This document shows positions 1 to 11,011 of a DNA stretch of 64,000 bases, piece after piece. Source of the DNA: Nymphaea colorata (Eukaryota; Streptophyta; Magnoliopsida; Nymphaeales; Nymphaeaceae); contig NC_045150.1 in the NCBI RefSeq assembly GCF_008831285.2, positions 12,255,868 to 12,319,867 of the forward strand, in the 5' to 3' direction. The notes under the pieces were generated by a model. The model was not told where the DNA came from. It saw only the letters and a program-made list of their open reading frames with translations, and ran no database searches. How positions within the stretch are numbered: position 1 is the stretch's first letter; every line of letters starts with the position of its first letter. The position numbers were made by a program, and so were the translations under genes.

Positions 1-439
1 AAGAAATTTACTGTTTATTGTCGCTAAGACCCTTTCAATATGGACCGTCTTACCGCCACGAGCAGTGTTTACTGTCGGTAAAGAACCCGCACAAGGTGGT
101 GGCAGATGCATTGCCAATGTAATTATGAAATGAAGGAGAACTTTGAAATTTGAAGGTGAAGTAAAGATGGCAAGTGGTTGTAAAGAACTGTGGCATGTGG
201 TTTCAGTTCAGATTTCAGTCTTTGCTGTTCATAATTTGGATTATAAGTTGTGAACTTGGGTGCACCTACCAACATGTGAAACTTAGTGACATTTGTTAAA
301 AAGGGCAGCCAATTGTGTAAGTTCAAGATGTTGAACCAAATTTCTAAATCGAATCAAATCTAAATCTCTCCTGCAGCTCATGCTAACAGTAAAATGATTA
401 ATAATTAAACATAAATATAAAAAATAATCAACTTTTTAA

Positions 440-560
440 GTACTTTAACTAAGTATCAATCAAGGATCTACCTAAATAAAATTGTTTACCACTTAGATTG
501 AACTTAACCAATAATTGCAACATTCTTTGATATATTATATTTTTAAACTCTTTAAATTTT
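440..560 (-). repeat. Dispersed AT-rich repeat shared with the end of the triplicated units
   Basis: On the minus strand this reads ACAAAATTTAAAGAG, then an AT-rich run, then GGTTAAGTTCAATCTTAAG and TTTATTTAGGTAGATCC. The same stretch occurs on the plus strand at 39950-40075 (second copy of A), 23950-24075 and 62065-62190, and its first half follows every minisatellite tail. It belongs to a dispersed repeat family older than the large duplication. I cannot assign a family. Confidence 0.75.
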
Positions 561-849
561 GTTTCATACATACATGACTGTCAAATCTGAGTCACTCCGG
601 GGGAACCTATACTTTTGGACGGTCAAGTCAGACAGTTAAATCATGATAGACGGTTAAATCTTCTAGTATGAGTTCTCACATTTTTTCATATTTTTCTTTT
701 AATCATTCATCATCATCAAATGGGTGGCCCTTATTCAAGATATATATACATGTATATAATGTGTGTGTATATATTAAATGTGCCATGAAAACAACAAGGG
801 TGACTGCACTAAAAAATCCAAACACTGAACCAACGTTCAGCCTTCACAA

Positions 850-1190
850 TCCAATCAATCGGGAACGACGATCACACAAGTATTTCCCCTCAGTTTCTAT
901 AGTCACGACAGCCAAAATCTGAACCAAAGTAAGACATTTGTGTAACCCGAAATACATATAGACTCTGGCGGAACTATAAAAGTGTGCATGACGAGTTATA
1001 TAACAAGCCAACTCCTGCCCGAATTTGAGAAGAGTTTGACACATGCCTTAGAACTAAGAATGATATAACTCATCTTTGTAAAATTGATCAACCGCCCAAT
1101 TAATTGGGATACTTCTGCTTAGGAGTCATATCATGCAATGTCGCCCTTGATTCAGCACTCAAAGTGTGTTTGATAAGAAAAATACTGTGT
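850..1190. repeat. Source of a sequence duplicated at 5700-6080
   Basis: About 340 bp, including GAAATACATATAGACTCTGG and CAATTAATTGGG, recur in the same orientation at 5760-6080. A 58-bp piece of it occurs twice there (5700-5757 and 5823-5880). Short open frames across it are repeated by the duplication and show no recognisable domain. Confidence 0.85.
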
Positions 1191-2402
1191 TACTGGTACA
1201 CATGCTTCTGTAACACAAGGTTCACAAACTTCCATACTCTTGTTTCAGAAAATACAGAAAATATCGGACATAATTACACATGTTATGTATGCCAGCACAT
1301 ATAGAAAGATGGTTCTCAAACTTCCTCTACTAGTTATTTTATACTTAGAACGACCTATTGTTATATAAAGAACACAAACTCAAATTCAGAATCACAAGTA
1401 AAGACAAACATCAAGTAGTTCTCAGACATTTCAAATTTTTCATGAAACAAATGTTGGATGTAGTTATAACTTATTCTCAGCATGTTAATTCTTATAGATC
1501 ATTATTATCATGTGTTTGAATCTAACGTAATTGGATTTAGTATTGAATCGCACATAATATTAATCATCACATTCACAGCTTCACACAAAATAATTGAAAG
1601 AGCAATTGATTGTTGATGTTCGATATACTAATATGTCAAGTAGAATATTCATTTGTAAAACAAGTTCAAATTGTATTAACGACGTGTGTATTACATAATT
1701 TGAATTCAGAATAAAATGCTAATGCTAAGCAATTTGATGTTGATGAGGGACCATCAAATGAGACAGCGCCATCTGCACCTTTCAAAGGTGAACGTGAAGT
1801 TGACAACTCAAATGTTCATTCTTTATCAGAATAGTAGGTTCGTCCATGGGACTACTTAATGTATTATATGTGTAGTTTTGTACCATGAATGTTGATTTTA
1901 TAGGCAAAAATTATTTCCATTACCAATGTATGAGTCTAATACATTGGTTTCGTAAGGCATCAAAGATGAAGCCTCATCGAAAGTATTACATTGTGACTTG
2001 AGAGCAATGTTAGCCGCAAGTTTACCGTTATAAAGGTTCAGCATATTGGTTTTTCCCTACTTTCAAAGCAGCATATATGCATTTCAATTACTAATTAAAC
2101 ATAACAGGAAGGAAAAGAATAATGAGGAGAAGATGGAAGAGCATTGCCAGAAGAAGCTTCAAATGGAAAATAGTCCATTTTCTGTTTATGCTTGTGTGGT
2201 TGTTTGTCTGTCTTTTTTGGTCATCATATACTTAGTATGTACGCGATGAACAATATATTTACTAGACAGTAGTAGGACTGCTTGGACCCTTTTTTTTTTT
2301 TTTTTTTTTTTACTATACTAATCACTTTGATGAACCATAGGAATGACGTTCACTTTGTTTGGATAGAACTATTTTCATTTTGTTGCCTTATATATATATA
2401 TA

Positions 2403-2650
2403 GGGATGTCAATGGTTTGGTTTCGGACCAGATATCAGACAAATCCGTTTTAAATAATTGTGAAATGGAAAAACATCTAAGATCAGATTGGGATTTGGAT
2501 CGGTTTTGGTTTTAAGAATACTTATTCAATCAGATTCTGATACAGATTCAGATTGATAACATAACATTCAAATTTAAAAAATATCTGGATCCCAATCATC
2601 CGAACCCGAATGTGAATAGCTTGAGTTTTGATACTTGAATCTAAAGAATA
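2403..2650. repeat. Repeat starting AGGGATGTCAATGG, degenerate
   Basis: It begins with AGGGATGTCAATGG and runs through repeated GGAT/CAGAT words to AACCCGAATGTG. The opening resembles the terminus of the element at 7605 (TAGGGATGTC) and a stretch inside the response-regulator intron near 12388. I read these as related non-autonomous repeats. No target duplication was found here. Confidence 0.4.
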
Positions 2651-3689
2651 GTACCTGATCCGTTGAGAAGTAATATCCTGACGTAAAAGCAGTAACCTTT
2701 AGTGACATGATAGGAATTGAACATAAAATATACACAAAGCCGTTTCCCCGACATAAACTGCGATATGAATGATTAAGTTTTTTATTATAATTTTATCCTT
2801 ATACAGAATTTACTTTTTCTTTTTGGTTCATAAGAATTTTGTTCTTTTGGCCTTAGTATCTATTGGTGAGCAAAAATATCTGCAAAGAAGATCATAAACA
2901 TGAAAATTGCCCTTTATGATGAAATGCAAAAAAACCCTCTATAAGGACAAAAAAGGGAAAAACATTTATTTTCAAATGACGAAAATATGCATGTTTTCTC
3001 TCACAAGCCAAACTCATCCTTGTGGTGTTTTAACCAAAAGCCAAAAATTTTGTTTTAAGGTTGTATTTCAATTAAAAATATCAAAATTTTATTTTATAAA
3101 AGAAGTAATTAGAACACTTAAACGACATTGCCTGCCTAACACTTTTGAATCGTCCATGGAATCAGCTCGCTAGTTCAATTATGGTAATTTTAGAACGAGT
3201 TTGCCCTCGTCCCATCACTGGCACTTTACACCACACCAGGATGGAGCCAGAGGGATGGTTAGGGTGATGCCCAGAAACTCAAGTGGAGGGCCTGGCTCGC
3301 TGCTTGAAACCCGAGCTCAATCGGCTTGTTAAGGATAAAATAAATATATATATATATTATTTTAAAAATAATAATAAATAATTTATCAGGCCGAATCGAC
3401 CCCGTCGAGCAGACCTGGGCCGGGGGCCGGTGTTTTCGGGTCAGCTACCTATTAGGTATCTTGCCCGATGCCCATCCTAAGGATGGCAGGTGCCATGTCT
3501 CCGTCTCTCTCCCTTCCTATCAGCTTTTGAAATTTAAAATTGTATTGTTTGATATTTTGAAAACTTTAATTTAGTTCTCCCTAAAAACCTTAAAAATTAT
3601 AAAATAGCCTACCTTTAAAAAAATTAAAAAATGCATTAGTTTGGCAAATGAATTAGTAAGTTCTCGACTCACTATACATCCCGTATAAT

Positions 3690-3866
3690 TATATTGAGAG
3701 AAGAGGCAGAGGCAGGTGTAGGCACTGGGCAGTTGCCATCCAATTTTTTCTTTTATTTTCTTTTTTTTTTGTATTGACATTTTTGAACAATTTTTCATAT
3801 TTGCAAGTTAGTGTCTCTAAAATTTTAAAAATTTATACCTCGTACCCTTAACCAGAAATTTTTGCC
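3690..3866. mobile_element. Possible hAT-like MITE remnant
   Basis: The left part has CAGGTGTAGGCACTGGGCAGT and the right end reads TTTTTGCCTGTGTCACTG. The GGGCAGTTGCC word and the ...TTTTTGCC/TTCTGGC...CACTG ending also occur in the better-supported MITE at 25173. Terminal inverted repeats are poor and no 8-bp target duplication is visible, so this is only a family resemblance. Confidence 0.3.
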
Positions 3867-3984
3867 TGTGTCACTGATAAAAAAGATAATTGAAACTGAA
3901 AGCACACATTCGTGAAGCCTTGCATCATAACAAACAAGTCGACCGTGATGACTAAACTGAAATTTCTTAAATTATTGTCACGTT

Positions 3985-4920
3985 TTAGTCAAAAGGTGAT
4001 CGTTTTTGACAAAATAAAAAAAAAATCAAAAGATAAGCTTTTGTAACAATCAATAAAATAAGTCTTTGGAATTGGAATGGATGAAAATTTTACATGTAAA
4101 TTTCATTTGCCATATATAAAAAGTTTGAAAAATGATATTTTGGCCCTTATCAAAAGTTAGAAACTTTACTTTTGTTCCCCCTTATGAAAAATTTCTGACT
4201 TCACTCATAAGCTTACCTACAGTAAATGGTCGGACCTACACGTCATACAGAATGTGTCTCAAGTTTGATTCTTATGGGTTTTTGTTCCTCTTTATGAAAA
4301 ATTTCTGACTTCGCTCATAAGCTTACCTACAGTAAATGGTCGAACCTACACGTCATACAGAATGTGTTTCAAGTTTGATTCTTATGGGTGTTACATATTT
4401 TTCATCAAATAGAACCTACACGGCATCCACAATGTACTTTAAGTTTGATTTTTGCCTGGTATTACATATGAGTTCACATTAAAATATAAGAGACTGAACG
4501 TGAGGTCTTGTAGTCAAAAGGTGATTGTTTTTGACAAAATGCAAAAATAAAATAAAAAATCCAAAAATCAATCAAATAAGTCTTTGGAATTGGAATGGAT
4601 GAAATTTTTACATGTAAATTTTAGAAAAATTCATTTGTCATATATAAAAAGTTTGAAAAATGATATTTTGGCCCCTATCAAAATTTAGAAACTTTAATTT
4701 TCGTCCCTCTTACGAAAAATTTTTGGCTTCGCTCCTAAGCTTACCTACAGTAAATGGTCGGTCCTACACGGCATACACAATGTGTTTCAAGTTTGATTCT
4801 TGTGGGTGTTACATAATTTTCATCACTGAGGTAAAAGAAAGAGACTGGTAAGACATACACCGCATGCACAATGTGCTTCAAGTTTAATTTTTGTGGGTGT
4901 TATATATGGGTTTGCATTAA
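3985..4920. repeat. Local tandem duplication with nested shorter repeats
   Basis: A block beginning AGTCAAAAGGTGAT, followed by AAGTCTTTGGAATTGGAATG and AAAATGATATTTTGGCCC, occurs at about 3985-4170 and again at 4512-4690. A shorter unit with CTTACCTACAGTAAATGGTC occurs at about 4215, 4325 and 4743, with degenerate copies at 4410 and 4850. The reverse complement of the whole array is at about 35160-36000. No coding sense was seen. Confidence 0.85.
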
Positions 4921-5404
4921 AGTAAAAGAGACCCATGACCGTTTTGCTTCTGAGACCGATACATGGACGCGATTCGGTGGGCTGTCCTAACGATATTTTC
5001 TTCTTGCTCGGAGACGATATAGGTCTTGTTCTAAAAAGGAAAAAGGTGCATGCCTTGAAAAGAGAGAAAAATTTGCTGCACCCGTGTGTGGTGGTGATGT
5101 TCAAGAAATTTGCAGTCCAAGAAATTCAAATTTTGTTGTGGTGGATTGCCGTAAGTTTGTAATATCATTTCATATGCAAGGGATAGTTAAGATACATAGG
5201 AGCTTACATACACCAATTCAAGAATGATGGATCGGGAGACAGTTTAGATGTGAACTTGTGTGGGCAGTTGTCCACAATCCTACAAAATCTACTTGTTTAA
5301 TTAGCCCTATCTATATGCTGATCTTATATCCATCAATCATTTACTTATTCTTTATGTAGCGACCCACAGTCTTTTACCATAAAAATTTGCCTCTACCACT
5401 ACAC

Positions 5405-6360
5405 TGTACGTTCTAGCCGTCGACGGATCGGGTTTCTTTAATTGATAGCCGATACTTGACCCGTGCCTCGGGGTCCCTCCCTCCCCTCTACTGTGAATGG
5501 ATCGGTCATCTTCAGGCCAGACCCGAAAAGTAAAAAAGCAGTGGACCGCATTATTACTAAATAAATAAATATCACATCTGATTGAATTCAGATTCAGTTA
5601 TAAATAAATATCTTAAAGTTGTATTCAACTTTAAAAAAATGTGGGAATTGCCCCAAACAATTTTTCAAAATTTTATGTAACGTATCATTCTTAAAACTAT
5701 TTGTGTAACCCGAAATACATATAGACTCTGGCGGAACTATAAAAGTGTGCATGACGATCACACAAGTATTTCCCCTCAGTTTCTATAGTCACGACAGCCA
5801 AAATCTGAACCAAAGTAAGACATTTGTGTAACCCGAAATACATATAGACTCTGGCGGAACTATAAAAGTGTGCATGACGAGTTATATAACAAGCCAACTC
5901 CTGCCCGAATTTGAGAAGAGTTTGACACATGCCTTAGAACTAAGAATGATATAACTCATCTTTGTAAAATTGATCAACCGCCCAATTAATTGGGCTACTT
6001 CTCCTTAGGAGCCATATCATACAATGTTGCCCTTGATTCAGCACTCAAAGTGTGTATGATGAGAAAAATACTGTATTACTGGTACACTGTACGTTCTAAC
6101 CGTCGACCGATAGGGTTTCTTTAATTGATAGCTCGGGGTCCCTCCCTCCCCTCTACTGTGAATGGATCGGTCATCTTCAGGCCAGACCCGAAAAGTAAAA
6201 AAGCAGTGGACGGCATTATTACTAAATAAATAAATATCACATCTGATTGAATTCAGATTCAGTTATAAATAAATATCTTAAAGTTGTATTCAACTTTAAA
6301 AAAATGTGGGAATTGCCCCAAACAATTTTTCAAAATTTTATGTAACGTATCATTCTTAAA
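5405..6360. repeat. Nested duplication: about 290-bp repeats flanking a duplicated piece of 850-1190
   Basis: Block 5405-5697 (GTACGTTCTA to GTATCATTCTTAAA) is repeated at about 6087-6360. Between the two lies 5700-6080, copied from 850-1190 and itself partly doubled. The order suggests insertion of a distant piece during or after a tandem duplication. The same arrangement exists in inverted form at about 33640-34590, so it predates the large duplication. Confidence 0.85.
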
Positions 6361-6801
6361 TTAAAAATGGTCAAATAAAAAAAAAAAAAGAGCCATGTGA
6401 CTGGGAAGTGTTGGAAAAATAAACTACAAAGACCAGATTGTCCTAATCTGGCTGCAAATCAATTCACACGAAAAATTAATGACATAGAATGGACCATGGA
6501 TATGATAAAGTTGCCCGACTTTCAGTTAAACCAAAAAATATTTAGATTAAAGTGTTATTGTACGCCACCTTGGAATTTTCGTTTATAAACATAAAAATAC
6601 AAATTCCTGGCCTACTTGCTAAGATTTCACCAATAGAGTGTGTTTGATCTTCGTTTTTGCGTCGAAAGAAATTGCACCGAGGTCGAAAGAGTATGTGAAA
6701 CCTCGAGACTAGCACTTGTGCTCAAGCAAAACGTTGATCTGCAAGGAAGTCGAACGAATCACTAGCTTTCTGACCAGCGCCACCAAACCTCCTGTTGCCA
6801 A
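6361..6801. other. No gene recognised; contig edge before the gap
   Basis: This stretch is identical or nearly so to the reverse complement of 33189-33640. A 63-codon open frame at 6397-6588 recurs in that copy, but it has no recognisable domain and I do not call it a gene. The sequence breaks off into Ns at 6802. Confidence 0.6.
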
Positions 6802-6901
6802 NNNNNNNNNNNNNNNNNNNNNNNNNNNNNNNNNNNNNNNNNNNNNNNNNNNNNNNNNNNNNNNNNNNNNNNNNNNNNNNNNNNNNNNNNNNNNNNNNNN
6901 N
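6802..6901. other. Assembly gap (100 N)
   Basis: Exactly 100 consecutive N, the usual placeholder for a gap of unknown size. The gap separates segment A from segment B. In the second copy the corresponding junction holds the 2-kb insertion at 40487-42490 and its flanking repeats, so a repeat-induced contig break is plausible. Confidence 0.99.
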
Positions 6902-7284
6902 AACAATTTTTTTGAAAAATCCCATTAAAAAAAAAGAATAAAATGATGAATTGAATCAATCACGATTAACATCTTGCATGGCTTAATAACCTTTAGCATA
7001 CGATTTGGGGCGGTAAAAAAAAAGTTATAGAAAAAAATATAATAGTTTATAAATATACGTAAAAGAATTAAACTCGAAGATAACTTGTTGATTGCCATAA
7101 CAATTAGTTCAATCCTGACGATATTAACACGGAATGGACCTGATGTCTTAATCTAATTATTTCACATTTTATTTCTCAACGTTGTATTAAATAGATAAGC
7201 GGTTCCAGATATGGCGGCTAGTTAATATTAATAATGACAACGTTTGTATTGCCAAAATCCTTTTTGAGTGGACCGTCTTCCAAA

Positions 7285-7525
7285 AAGGATCAGAAAATCG
7301 GAACCAAAATCAATCTAGCATATTTTTATTGAAGGATCCAAAGCTTGTTTTTTTTTTAAATTAAAAACATACCAACAAAAAAATGGGCAAATAAATATTT
7401 TGCGACTGTCTAGATCTTGCTCATTCAAGAATCAATTGCAAGGACTAGGTTGTAAAATTGAGAAGATAAGAAGGTAAGATTTTTAAATCTTGTTGATCGT
7501 GTGATAGCCTCATATGTCAGATCCA
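7285..7525 (+). repeat. Direct repeat near the left end of segment B
   Basis: The stretch from GGATCAGAAAATCGGAACC through GATCTTGCTCATTCAAGAAT to TGATCGTGTGATAGCCTCAT recurs in the same orientation at 25843-26075, and in B' at 43185-43420 and about 63510-63680. The copies thus bracket nearly the whole of segment B. Confidence 0.85.
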
Positions 7526-7604
7526 AATCTGATCCTCATGCCTAGATATCATAATGATTCCATATTGATGATACGATGCTGATTCCATATTGATGATATG
7601 CAAG

Positions 7605-7948
7605 TAGGGATGTCCATATATCTGATTTAAGTTGGATACCCACTAAACCATTTTGAAAAATTCAGATATGAAAAAAATTAATATATTTAATTTAAAAAAT
7701 GACATCGGGTTTCATCTCAATTCAGATATACATAGATCGAATTTAGTTTTAAATAATTATCTATGCTTTTTGAGTTTTGAACATATACTAGATTTGGTTA
7801 AAAATTAAGATTCAAATTCAGATATAAATGTAAAAATAAGATCCAGACTAGATTCTTTATTCATTTTTAATCTAAACATGTGAATATCCAAAAACTTAGA
7901 TATGATTCAGAATATATCAAATTCTAACCTAATCTATTGAGATCCCTA
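7605..7948. mobile_element. TIR-type non-autonomous element (TAGGGATGTC ends)
   Basis: The stretch starts TAGGGATGTC and ends GAGATCCCTA, whose reverse complement is TAGGGATCTC, giving 10-bp terminal inverted repeats with one mismatch. The 344-bp interior is AT-rich with CAGATATGAA/GATATAAATG words and no coding capacity. I found no convincing target duplication. Copies: 43502-43847, the right part at 45458-45655, and an end fragment at 24765. The superfamily is not assignable from this. Confidence 0.5.
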
Positions 7949-8098
7949 TCTGCCTCCACATGCTGAATTTTGTGTTTGAACCTTAGATCCAATTAAGGAG
8001 CTGTTGGCAGGAGCTCCCAACAGAGCTGGTGAGTAAGCACCTTGATGTTCTTTTTTTTTTTAATTTGAAACCCTCAACCATGACTAATGGTTTAACAG

Positions 8099-8123
8099 GG
8101 GAGAGAGAGAGAGAGAGAGAGAG
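8099..8123. repeat. (GA)n microsatellite
   Basis: About 12 GA units. The homologous loci in B' have about 18 (43995-44032) and about 24 (45804-45851) units, so this is a length-variable marker between copies. Confidence 0.95.
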
Positions 8124-8552
8124 TTTCCTTTGCTGTCTTTTCTCCTCTTACATTTCCTGTGTCATCTTCAACCTAGTGTCTCATCATCTTCCTCTTAGTC
8201 AGTTATTTGTGGGTCATCCCAGTTTGCATCTGCTGTCATCTTATGTTTTCAATCATCCTTCCTCATATCCACATGGATAGGCACACCAAATAGAGGCCAA
8301 GACTTGCATAAGGAGGTCCACTTTTCTATCTTTCTCTGGCTGATTGATGTAGCTTTCACCAGCGAAGTCATCAACCGTCGAACAATGATGACCCTGCTTC
8401 TCCCTCTTAAAATAGAAACATCTAGTTTCTATCTAATACATACATACATACATATTATGTATCTCCTTAACGTAATGAAAAGAAAAAAGCAAACGATAAG
8501 TGAAACTGCAATATATCATGTAACTCAGGAAAATGAAATAGTATCCACCACG

Positions 8553-8635
8553 CTCACCACTTACTTTTTTCCTTCATAAAGGGTTATCAGTCATGAATAG
8601 GCTTTACATTCTATAAAGAAAAAGTAAGTGGTGAG
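8553..8635. repeat. Inverted repeat (hairpin) next to the gag remnant
   Basis: The left arm CTCACCACTTACTTTTTTCC continues into CTTCATA, and the right arm is TATAAAGAAAAAGTAAGTGG plus TGAG. They pair over about 24 bp with a gap, around a 32-base loop. The same hairpin is at about 46280-46365; in the local duplicate near 44465-44545 the right arm has lost TAAG. It lies where the gag remnant stops, so it may be a MITE scar. A small-RNA precursor is possible but unsupported. Confidence 0.6.
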
Positions 8636-8702
8636 GTACTATCTAAAGTACATTCATGTTTTTATGTGAAATTTTATACCTACAACCTATCCACCTATTT
8701 CA

Positions 8703-9290
8703 TTAGAGAGACCCTTCAAGGTCAACCCATATTGCAGGAGTTTGGTTGGCCTGCAAGTCTTCAACTGAAAGGAGCTCTGCACACATTGTAGTGAAGTGGG
8801 TAGCACATGATATTCTAGTCCACATCCATCCATGCAATGTCCTGCAAATTTTATCATTTTCGGCCAGCTCATATCCCCCAGTAGCTAACTGGTCAAAAAT
8901 AGATATAATCCAATTCAAATGCTCCATGATAGGCAACAATACTTTTGTGAGCCTATGAAATTCTCGTTGAGGATAAGAGATGCTAGCTTCCGAGATCTGT
9001 GAATAAGCTTTCACAAGCTTGTCCCATAATTCCTTCACTGAACACTCGTCAGGAACATGCACCAGCACCTCTTGTGAAAGGGTAGAAGTAACAAAAGCAA
9101 TGGCTTCCTGATCGCGTTTCAACTATATTTCAAATTTAGGATTTGGAACTGATTCTTTAGTGGCAACTCCAAGCCTATCCTTGGTCTCATATGTGGTGCA
9201 AAAGGGACTGGGTAGAACTATCTAAGTGTTCTGATAGACCTTGATGAATGGGAAGACTGGATGCTCCCAAGTAGGAGAATTGGTATTGGT
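8703..9290 (-). pseudogene. Ty1-copia gag remnant, copy 1
   Basis: Read on the minus strand, this has the layout of a plant copia gag (UBN2-like region). A WEHPVFPFIK stretch sits where the W....F...L motif is expected. It is followed by NPKFEI, an in-frame stop, then LKRDQEAIAFVTSTLSQEVL, KELWDKLVKAY, and EHLNWIISIFDQLA (the usual hydrophobic helices around the tAkelWd.L..y core). It ends at VDLEGSL and a stop, with no zinc knuckle, protease, integrase or reverse transcriptase after it. The stop before LKRDQ is shared with the copy at 46430, so the element was already dead before the large duplication. It lies downstream of the LTR and primer site at 10112-10391. Confidence 0.7.
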
Positions 9291-9768
9291 AAGTTTTCAG
9301 AAATAAGCTGGCCCATAAAGTTAAAAGAGATGATAGACTGAGAGTAAGAATCCATGGAACAGCTCAGAAAGAGACCTGTTTGAAAGAATTACTCAGCAAA
9401 AAAAGAATACTAGCAGCCAAAGAAATAACAAAATCAATGAACAGTATCAACGTTCAATGCTTACTTTGTTTTTTCTGGAACAGACCAGATTAGAGTAACA
9501 TGGCTGCAACAATTAACTTATCATACAACAGATTAACTTTTGATCTGAATCCCTTTTTTCCCTTTTTAGCTTTAGGGAGGAAGAATGAAAAACAATAAGG
9601 TATAAGATGAGCAAAGAATAAAAAAAAAAAGAATTTTGATGGCTGCTGGGGACAGACTCTGCTAGAAAAAGCAAACAATTTCAATGTCAGGAAAAGAGAA
9701 ATAGAGAGAATCACGGCTGACCAAGATCAAATGGGGGACAAAAAAGATACTCCCGGCAAAAGAAGAGG

Positions 9769-9792
9769 TGGGGGGTGGGGGGGAGGGGGGGG
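9769..9792 (+). other. G-rich tract, quadruplex-prone
   Basis: Runs of six, seven and eight G are separated by single T or A. The tract sits in a stretch of about 70 bp (9752-9820) that is absent from the homologous leader in B' (near 47475). By composition it could form a G-quadruplex. Confidence 0.7.
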
Positions 9793-10111
9793 AATTGGCT
9801 CTGACTAATTTGAAACTGATATATTAAGGCAAAAGACAGTTCACCAGAGACAAAAGGAAGATTAAGCCAGAATGATGGCCAAAGGAGAAGATTAGGCCTG
9901 AACGACTAGATGAAATTTAGATATAAAGGACATCAACAGAGGACATGAATTATGGAAAATAGAAAAACGATAGAAGAGTGTCAAATAGGATAGAACGACT
10001 GCAAGACAGAGAAAATACTGAGGTGAAAGAAAGAGAAATAGAAGGAAAGAAAATTCAAAAAGAATCACCATATCTCAGTGGACACACCCTATTGAGTCCA
10101 AGCCCACATGT

Positions 10112-10123
10112 GCTCTTATACCA
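10112..10123 (-). promoter_or_regulatory. Retrotransposon primer-binding site (initiator tRNA-Met type)
   Basis: The minus strand reads TGGTATAAGAGC directly after the LTR end. The homologous site at 47786-47797 is the perfect plant form TGGTATCAGAGC, complementary to the 3' end of initiator tRNA-Met. Its position between LTR and gag fits a copia element on the minus strand. Confidence 0.85.
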
Positions 10124-10391
10124 TGTGAGAAGTCCTCGGAAAATCATCACTCCAGAAAAAGGGAGAGAAGGAAGTGATTGAAGTTGAAAATCTGTACATC
10201 TTGATGTTTCTGACATGGGCAAAAGATTAATAAAATAGCGTGACGCCCTAATGTGAACCTTTACAAAAATAACCTCAAGCATGATGGGTAATCACAAAAG
10301 ATGTAGAAAACAACACACCCTATGCAAATAATGGCAGTCGGGTCCATAATGGAACCAGACCCAGTAATATTAATACATACACTTCTTAACA
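10124..10391 (-). mobile_element. Ty1-copia 5' LTR, copy 1
   Basis: On the minus strand the LTR starts TGTTAAGAAGTGTATGTATT and ends CGAGGACTTCTCACA, immediately followed by the primer-binding site. It is 268 bp, typical for a short copia LTR, and starts with TG and ends with CA. The gag remnant lies downstream at 8703-9290. No matching 3' LTR is visible on the other side, so target-site duplications cannot be checked. The homologous LTR is 47798-48057. Confidence 0.75.
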
Positions 10392-11011
10392 AGCGCGACC
10401 ATCTTGATGCTCCCCTTTTCATGGCATGTAGCACATTAGGATTGTGCAGGTTCTCGTAGCCTAGTTTTATAACTAAAAGGCTAATGAACCATGCCTGTAT
10501 GTTCTTTTCTATGACTATTTGATTTCATTAAATCTAATTTAGTTAATGATTGATAGTCCTGATTATATACTAGAACCAGATAAATAAGAAAAAAGACTTG
10601 TATGTAACATATAGTGACAAATAATAGAGGAAAGAAATCTCATATTTTCATCTAATATGAAACTGGAGAACTTTTAATCGTGAAGCTGATTTAATATATG
10701 GGAAATGCATGGGTTGAAGCTGATCTTTCTGATTGGGATAAGACAAGCTTCTTTTATAAAGAAGCATGCAGGAGAGAAGTTTTTAGAACTTGGAATAATT
10801 TCTCCCAATATTTAACATTGGCTCCACAACAGCAGCAATAATCTACAAAGGCAGCCCCATTCAGAGTGTAGACACATAAAAAATATTTCTACATATCATG
10901 GTTCGCTAGCACATCTAGAACACTCAAAGTAAATTTAACAGGTTCCTTGCTTGATTATTTTTTAAAGAGATGAGCTCAATTGAAACAACCTTTGGCAAAG
11001 TGAAAATTTAC
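10392..11011. other. Intergenic/intronic stretch, no gene recognised
   Basis: AT-rich sequence between the copia LTR and the last recognised exon of the response-regulator-like gene. The splice donor at 11012 implies that one or more downstream exons may lie in or beyond this stretch, but I could not identify one. The homologous stretch is 48058-48666. Confidence 0.5.

Larger units (their letters stand above)
1..6801 (+). repeat. Segment A of a large duplication, inverted relative to 33189-40453
   Basis: The whole stretch matches the reverse complement of 33189-40453: position 1 pairs with 40453 and position 6801 with 33189. Stretches such as 6361-6800 look identical, while 850-1500 differs at more sites. 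The second copy is about 460 bp longer, mainly because of an extra local duplication near 36521-36965. I recognise no gene in it: open frames are short, low in complexity and repeated. It is made of AT-rich repeat debris and local tandem duplications, listed separately. Confidence 0.93.

Noticed and set aside
844-1044. Small minus-strand open frame repeated at 5697-5930 and 34058-34291
   Set aside because: Its repetition follows the local and large duplications; the frame has no recognisable domain and ends within the repeated words.
6709-6959. Open frames running through the N stretch
   Set aside because: They exist only because N codons are not read as stops.
8029-8579. Conserved plus-strand open frames upstream of the gag remnant, repeated at 44213 and 46031
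   Set aside because: They are conserved only because the DNA is duplicated. They cross the (GA)n run and the hairpin and show no domain.
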